Shown: one piece after another, positions 58,001 to 64,000 of the stretch
How the letters are laid out: each line of letters begins with the position of its first letter
How positions within the stretch are numbered: the first letter of the stretch is position 1
Source: Dysidea avara
Lineage: Eukaryota > Porifera > Demospongiae > Dictyoceratida > Dysideidae
Assembly (NCBI RefSeq): GCF_963678975.1
Contig: NC_089276.1
Span: forward strand, 5,915,098-5,979,097
Reading direction: 5' to 3'
Length of the DNA: 64,000 nt
Notes under the pieces: generated by a model
The model's input: only the letters and a program-made list of their open reading frames with translations
What the model was told of the DNA's origin: nothing
Database searches by the model: none
Made by a program: the position numbers and the translations under genes

Positions 58001-60269
58001 TTGTTCTCGCCTGCTGAGGAAGGAGAGGGTTGTCGTCCTTGGGAAGCTCGACTGCTGGATTGAGCAGGCGAGGAGCCGGCTTTGTCACGCCGGGGGAAGG
58101 ACCGCCTCAAGGAACGGGTGTTCCGGGCAAGACAGCAACACGACAGGATGTGACATTACAGTACTAGTGACTACCGTCAGGGTCGTCTCTAGAACTGGGT
58201 CACTTGCCTCGGCCCACGCACGGTATCACTGTCACCTGGGACAGCTCCATCGCCGCTGGACTCGTCGCTAACATCAGTGACTACAGCTCCACCTCGTGCC
58301 ATAGCCAGTTCATCGGACGCCACCTATTCCACACAAAATGTAGGGAGATCGTGTGGCGGGCATCAATCAGAATCTTCGGGAGGGAACTTGAACGCCCCGA
58401 CTATCGCGAAATGGCCTCAGACGAGATGCTGCATCGGGTAAGCAACAGTATAACACCAATTGGTGTACTAGTATAAGCTTACACACTGTTCCCACACACC
58501 CTGTATATATATATATGCATGTAATGAGTAGGGATGTACCGATTCATATCGTATCACTGGCCAATATGGAGATTTCTGCCAATATCGGTTGGTGTCAATA
58601 TAACCACCAAAACCGATATGATATATCGAAATAGTCTTTGCCATGGTAAAGCCACATTTTATCCTCTGTTATGCAGCAAACAAGGCTGAGGAAATAGTAG
58701 TTTTTCTATATCCTTGAAAAGAAGCGCATATACTACGAGAAGCCATAGAAATATGCGCTTGACAAACATTCATTGTTACAATACTTACCAACCATACAAC
58801 AAATGATCATAGTGGAGAGCTATAAAAAAGCAACCATGGGATGAATAAACTAGAAACACAGCTTGAAATAACCAGCCATCATTACAAGCCATTAAAATAC
58901 GGAGTAGCTAATGGGGACTCATCTTGGTGGGAGCATGCATTAAAAAAATATTTTGTGGGTGCCTCACTGTCTGGGCTGTTAATTGAGGCCACACCACCAC
59001 AGGCAATCAAGCATTGTCAGTGATTGTTAGCACTTGGAACTGCTTACTAAGTATATCTTATGCAAGTTAAAGTTTCCCAGTTTCTTCTAATCTAAATGTA
59101 TAGCTACACTTTATTATATTGTGTCGGTGTCGGTGTTCTGACTCAGTATATCACTTTATATTAGATCAGTCCAGAAATTTCTCTATCGGTACACCTCTAG
59201 TAATGTGTGAAATAATAAGAGTTGCTTTGTACTGGTGAGCTTAGTAGTGAGCTCATACATAGATACAGTGTAGCCACCAATCACTGATGCTATTTTCAAA
59301 AAAAAAAAAGAAACAACTAAGTACCTGAATTCAGTGACATTAATTGTGCTTTTGAAGTCAAAAAATTCTATTTTGTGCAATTAAATTTAAAATAAATAAA
59401 TAAATAATGCATCCACAGATGTGTATTAAATGCATTAATAGACTTCTGTATTCTACAGCATACTATATTGGTTTCTTCATTGCTGCTTATTGGCTTGTAG
59501 TCAGCATCAGCAGGGCTTGGATAGTCAACTAGAGAATGCAGAATACAATGAAGTATCAGCAAACTAGCTACATACATGTATATATAGCTAGTCACCAGCC
59601 TTAGAAGGTGACTGCATTAATGGTGGTATGAAGGTAACTTGGTACCAAAAAATAAATAAATAAAGAATAAAATAAAAATACGGTAATCATAAATTGTATG
59701 CAGAAAAGCAGCCAGGTACATATTAGAACTTTGCATAGCAGTTTCACCGTGTTGTGTCAGCTTCTTGCACACCATACCCTTGAGTCTTATAATAGTCACA
59801 AAGAAAAGTCCATTTTATTGTTATTAAAGGAAACTTCAACCTATACAATCGCAATAGGAATCATTTCAAAACATGGTGCTTGTTCCAATGTGTACATGAT
59901 ACAGTGTCTTCGTTATATATCTGTAGTTCTATGGTTAGGATGTGCTCCACAATTTTGCTAGGCAATTGGCATGGGACACACCATTGTGTTGTTAGTTGCA
60001 TGTTAGTTTGCTTGTGTGTTATGTCTTCCTAATATTTATATTGTCACATTTGCTTGATATGTATGTCATCACCATTGCTTGTTTGTATACCAACGTATGT
60101 CACTTCCACTGCTTGTTTCGTTTGTTACCGTGGCTCGGTTTGCACATCATCTTCTGCATGTTGCAAGCATAGCTTATCGTGCATATTACTAGATGTTGTC
60201 ACCATCAAATTTCTGCACATTGCATGGTCTAAATTAAATAAATAACCTTGATGCTTGGGGGGGTAGATC

Positions 60270-60317
<48 letters not shown>

Positions 60318-61034
60318 TGTGACCTACCTATGGCCTCTATTGTAAAGAGTTTAGGACAGAGACGCTTCTCTGCTCTAAACTCTTTCATTACCCAAGCATC
60401 AATAATCCAAAAGTACTTCCTACTTTGGCCCCGCTGGAATTACATAACCTTGCGTAGGCCATATACCATGGCAGATGAGGCCCCTAGCACTTACCAAACC
60501 CCCTCCTCAATCAATGGATTGCTGGAGGTGAAGAATGAAGATCTGAGGAACAGACCACATAAGTAGGTGAGTGGTAGCGTAACTAAACATTAATGTATCC
60601 TTCGAGCTTAGAGGGCGCATTACCCTTACTTACATGAACGAAAATGAAGGGCATCCTTGAGACTTTCTCTAAGGAATGTGTGTAAGCCATAATGGGCTTG
60701 TTTCTACTAATGAACACTAAATTTCCTGTATCACAAGCAGCTGTGAAGGTAAAAAAAGCTGTGGTCTAAATTAGACTTTGAAATACAGGGCTCCACAGAA
60801 TTTAGAAACCCTTAGGCCCTGTAGTACTTCCCTCACTTTACTCCAACACAGGGCCTTCATGTTTATTCTATATTTATCACAGTGAGGTCTATGTAGTTAT
60901 GGTACATAAAGAACAGTTTCAGAACATGCATATGGGTGGTAGATGATTAAGTTTAAAATTGAAAAAAATTACAATAGTACAAGCGCCTCTTTTATTGTAA
61001 CCTATAGTGCATTGCACAATAATTTGTGTGCACG

Positions 61035-61071
<37 letters not shown>

Positions 61072-61945
61072 GAATTGAATAGAGAATTCCTATCATTCTA
61101 TCTAGCATTCTTTTGTATTCCACCTACCAGTAGTTTACCATTCTATAATATATCCTGCAGTGCAGTAAAAAGCAGAAACAATTGAGACACTAATATGCAT
61201 AGCTATCACCTATACATTAAGATACCATAATAGAACAATCACTGTCAGCCCAGAATTCTTTGGGATTATTGTTATACTTGGCACCCTTGATGTATTTCTG
61301 ACTAAATTTCAAGTGCCATTTCATAGAAAAAAATTGAAGACTGGATTTTGTTTAAATGCAATTGGAAATTTTATTTGAATAAATGACTATACAAATTGAC
61401 CTGAGCTCTAGTCACTGTTACTTCCCTGTTGGTATGACTATGAGCTGAGTTAAAATCTATATGATTAACTATGTTAGGTAGATTATCCCTGAGCTAATAT
61501 AACCTTCACATGCATATAATGCAACCTTTCTTAATAATACACGTACATTTAACTTTCTTGCAATAAGGGGAAGTGTAACAAATTCCTAACATTAGACGTG
61601 TCACTTGATGCTGATTTTACATTTCTTTTTATAGTCTTGAATGCACCTAGTGAAGAAGGTCAAGTAGTCTCCGCACAGCCTGGCACATCTCAAGTGAATA
61701 ATAATCAGTAAGTTTATCCTTGTTTGTTTCTTTTTGTGCTAAATTGATAATTCATATTCTAATGTGTACTCATTGTATAATGAGCAGCAAAAATGATATT
61801 TTATTTACACACAGAAACATTGGTCAATTCGAAGACTATACAGTTTTCCTGGTCCCACTATATAAGAAAATATTTTTGTGTATTGTCTACACCACTTCAA
61901 CTCAATTACTTGCTTTACAGGGATTGTCTATTACAATATAAATAA
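55096..61945 (+). CDS. Multi-exon gene with C2HC/UBZ-like finger, function unknown
   Basis: Exons by splice phase: 55096-55197, 55251-55592, 55699-56234, 56658-56746, 56882-56942, 57033-57246, then, after a 4.4-kb intron, tentatively 61635-61707 and 61921-61945. Every join after exon 2 keeps frame. The N-terminal part is a short coiled coil (Glu/Gln/Leu-rich). It is followed by a Gln/Ser/Pro-rich linker with an RRRR patch, then a conserved-looking globular region (exon 3; WTHKFFCLSET ... LSPVDGH). Exon 4 encodes a single finger, CLQCGAMITISHLRDHIKVC (C-x2-C-x8-H-x3-H-x3-C), like ubiquitin-binding or C2HC fingers. Acidic tails follow (DLSNSDESDD). Exon 2 is read in two frames, with a one-base loss near 55297, so the copy may be inactive or start downstream. 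Similar finger proteins sit next to rva_4 integrases and HECT proteins in invertebrates as I recall it. I see no HECT domain here. The last two exons are low confidence. Confidence 0.6.
57545..57810 (+). repeat. Dispersed repeat B, copy 2 (in the long intron)
   Basis: Aligns with the minus strand of 27770-28075. A hAT-like start caggggtagatccaag at about 57404 lies just upstream without a visible partner. Confidence 0.6.
57960..58442 (+). other. GC-rich, coding-like island of unknown origin
   Basis: Base composition rises to clearly above 50% G+C, against the AT-rich surroundings. Long frames (57990-58271, and about 58167-58442 in another frame) use C-ending codons. The second frame ends exactly at a good donor (cgg/gtaagc). 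It reads like one coding region broken by a frameshift: a Ser/Pro/Gly-rich part, then a compact part (HGITVTWDSS ... KCREIVWRASIRIFGRELE). I do not recognise the family. It lies in the intron of the finger gene in the same orientation, so it could be a captured gene or an alternative exon. Confidence 0.4.
58529..59199. mobile_element. hAT MITE, 671 bp
   Basis: Ends are tagggatgtaccgat and the complement of the right end tagaggtgtaccgat. The flanking 8-bp words gtaatgag (58521-58528) and gtaatgtg (59200-59207) differ at one base. The 60-codon open frame at 58841-59023 is internal and unrecognised. Confidence 0.8.
59208..60240. other. Intronic sequence, nothing recognised
   Basis: Contains 'aaataaataaat' simple repeats at about 59390-59406 and 59650. 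No coding match. Confidence 0.4.
60248..60405. repeat. (AT)n-cored inverted repeat, MITE-like
   Basis: ttgatgcttggg at the left is complemented by cccaagcatcaa at the right. Inside, 'ggtagatcacaatat' pairs with 'atattgtgacctacc' around about 40 bp of (AT)n, and a second hairpin (aaagagtttag...ctaaactcttt) lies at 60343-60386. Confidence 0.65.
61036..61064. repeat. (AT)n microsatellite
   Basis: About 14 copies of the dinucleotide. Open frames rich in Ile/Tyr nearby are its translation. Confidence 0.9.
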
Positions 61946-62261
61946 GTCAGCATCTAAACTCAAAAAAGTGGATTTCACCTCTTTTTGTAGTTTATAGATC
62001 CCAAAACCAACCAATTTCTGGCTAAAGTGATTTTCTTGTCCACATTTCTTCTTTTCTCTGCAATGATGATCATTAGAGACAAGATGTAATTGTATTGCAT
62101 TGCACACTATACTTAAGAATTTATTAATACCATTGTTACGTAGAACAATCATAGAATGCTCTAGAATTTCATAATCAATGAATTATGAACAGGTGGACCA
62201 CATCCATGTTTAAGCTAAAATTTTCATTTATAAAGCAGAAATTTGGTAAGTTAAACAGCCA

Positions 62262-62345
62262 AGATGGCAGTGGCTCAGTGGTTAAGAATTCAGATGTAAG
62301 TGTGAAGGTCCCAGTTCTTTTTCAACATTTTTACACACTTTTTTT
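62262..62345 (+). repeat. tRNA-like SINE head
   Basis: A-box-like tggctcagtggttaag and B-box-like ggtcccagttc at tRNA spacing, followed by a T-run. It resembles the minus-strand head at 46829-46893. Confidence 0.5.
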
Positions 62346-62349
62346 TTAC

Positions 62350-63390
62350 CCCATGGTAATTGTTCTATTAGAGCATTTCAATCCCGTGATTTACACTTGC
62401 TTGGTTTCTGCTTTATAACTCTGTGTAGCTGAAATTCCATTGATTTTCAAAGCAACAAAAGGCACCCCTTACAGTAATCAAACAATGCACACACCAATTT
62501 TTAAGTCATGTCCATATGTGGTTTACCCTGTAGGCTTGTCTACAGCTCAAATATTTTTTCATATAAATTAACGATCATAACACCACAGATATTTATCAGA
62601 TTTATATATAGCAAAATTGGTACATGAAGTCACCTTGATATACTCCTTATCTGTGTCAAATTCCAAGGCGATTGAGTGACGCTTTTTTGATTCAGGGTGA
62701 TTTTGTGCATGGAGTGTGCGAAAAGAACATTCTAAGACCCCTATACCTCTAAGACTCCTCAAGAAGGAAAAAAAATGAAGAAAAAATGAAAGTTTGACTG
62801 CCCATATTTCACGATTGGCTACTGTGAATTCAATGAAATTTTCTGTGTAGGTGGCAGGTAACTGTAATGCAAAATAATGTGCTTTTGAAGAGGGGCCATG
62901 GAGTTATGCACACATGATAATCATGCTTTTGTTCTTTCTGTCACTATACTCATGGTGTGCGCACCGGCTTCTTGGGCTGGACGACTCACTACCGTGTGTC
63001 TTGTTGTGCACAAAACAATGTGAAAAATAATGAATACAAGTAAGGGGTGTTGTCTTGATGAAATTATATACTAGAAAATTTGCAGTCATATACGGTACGA
63101 TACAAAATTTAGTTGGGACTAAATTTTGGTGATTTTACATGAGATGGGAATTAGGAGGATAATATATTGGCCAATCCTTCTGTAATATTGCATTCTGTCT
63201 ATTTAGTTAGCTAATAATTGAACAAGAATTTGCCAAATTCACCAAAATTTTGTGTCATACGGTAGTCAGTAGACATTTTGCAAGTGAAAATAGCTAAATG
63301 CATTGGAAAGGATACAAGGCTTGCACACGGGAGTATTTTAGCTCTGAATTTTTGCTGGGTTAAGCCTTTGACGAAACGTCAACATGTTAT
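62350..63390. other. Anonymous sequence, nothing recognised
   Basis: No supported gene or element. Confidence 0.4.
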
Positions 63391-63393
63391 GTA

Positions 63394-63572
63394 CAGTGAA
63401 ACTTCTATAATTCAATGCTCATTGGGATAAGAAAATTGTGTCAGATTAGTGAGGATGTCAGTTTATCAAGGTATATAGTATTACATAGAAAAAGTAATTT
63501 TGGTAAATAAATCAATGTCAGATTATAGAGGTATTCTGGATTATGGAGGTGTCAGATTAGAGAGTTTCAGTG
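63394..63572. mobile_element. Tc1/mariner-type MITE, 179 bp
   Basis: The ends cagtgaaact and agtttcagtg are inverted with one mismatch and lie between TA dinucleotides (63392-63393, 63573-63574). Internal 'gtcagatta(t/g)' words repeat. TA duplication and the terminus fit Tc1/mariner. Confidence 0.75.
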
Positions 63573-63759
63573 TAATAGTAAGGAATGTGCTACTAAGGTT
63601 AAATTAAGAAATAAAATTAATGTAACCTTTCATCTTCAATTGGGAGAGATATGAAAGCAAGAAAGGTCTACAAAGACCCCTGATTGGACCTCAATGATAG
63701 CTAATAAACAGATAAACACTTGCTGTAACTTTCATTTGTCCAGTAGGAAGTTACAATAT

Positions 63760-64000
63760 GTGACCGAATTTTGGAAAACCGTCGATATACGCACAACAGT
63801 ACTTTTGTAATAAAACGCATTTAAAAACTATGGGTAAAAAATGCAAGCTCCAGAAAAAAAATTATGCAAGTTTTTATTGCCTTGCTGGTGGGCGAATTAA
63901 GCCACCAATGGATACATCCTGGGCATCATCGTGTTCGCCTGTCCATAGGGAGTACAAAAATCTTTGTTTCATCTCCACACACGAAAAGATTCAAACGTTA
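63760..64000. mobile_element. Partial copy of the gtgacc-type MITE
   Basis: Starts with gtgaccgaattttggaaaac and contains 'ggagtacaaaaatctttgtt', also found in the complete element at 45824-46460. It is cut by the window end. Confidence 0.55.

Noticed and set aside
58841..59023. 60-codon frame inside the hAT MITE
   Set aside because: No similarity to hAT transposase or any family recognised.
60125..61185. Open frames rich in Ile-Tyr repeats
   Set aside because: Translations of (AT)n microsatellites.

Overview
The window is eukaryotic, AT-rich, and dominated by mobile and repetitive DNA. It has short GT-AG introns (about 43-110 bp), no operons, and no prokaryotic signals. The protein families seen (a DUF6589-type transposase with a RecQ helicase, a Ngaro-like tyrosine-recombinase retroelement, an RT plus restriction-like-endonuclease LINE, a BED/hAT transposase, an 'rva_4'-type integrase) are typical of early-branching marine invertebrates. 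My best guess is a demosponge. This is inferred from protein style and compactness, not proven. No complete, conserved host gene was recognised.

Layout. Positions 1-8651: dispersed repeats, a 327-bp hAT-type MITE, and a 2.35-kb foldback element. Positions 8652-17860: one large DNA transposon with 9-bp target duplications. It carries a RecQ-family helicase (+) convergent with a seven-exon DUF6589-like DDE transposase (-), and it has at least three later insertions inside it. Positions 17870-20120: the other half of the dispersed repeat that this transposon interrupted, two GC-rich mini-hairpins, and a 5'-truncated LINE with poly(A) and a 15-bp target duplication. Positions 20150-29880: two near-identical 1.32-kb inverted arms around a 3.5-kb minisatellite that switches orientation, plus a 200-N assembly gap. 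Positions 30965-35830: a second, 40-bp minisatellite split by a decayed hAT transposon. Positions 36590-38582: a cluster of MITEs and a tRNA-like sequence. Positions 39214-44973: a Ngaro-type retrotransposon with the diagnostic split direct repeats (A1 ... B1-A2-B2). Positions 45000-52340: MITEs, SINE-like heads, and a near-perfect 300-bp palindrome. Positions 52348-52830: a relic of a p38-type MAP kinase gene that keeps its introns. Positions 53431-61945: a head-to-head pair sharing a 149-bp intergenic promoter, one member a DDE integrase (-) and the other a multi-exon protein with a C2HC/UBZ-like finger (+). The rest, to 64000, is intronic or intergenic with further MITEs and a SINE-like head.

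Almost every coding unit has one or a few lesions (single-base frameshifts, a CGA-to-TGA-type stop, a 2-nt deletion), so most are recently inactivated mobile elements. The most interesting items are the helicase-bearing transposon, with a paralogous empty site inside the same window, the divergent integrase/finger gene pair, and the satellite locus bounded by inverted arms.
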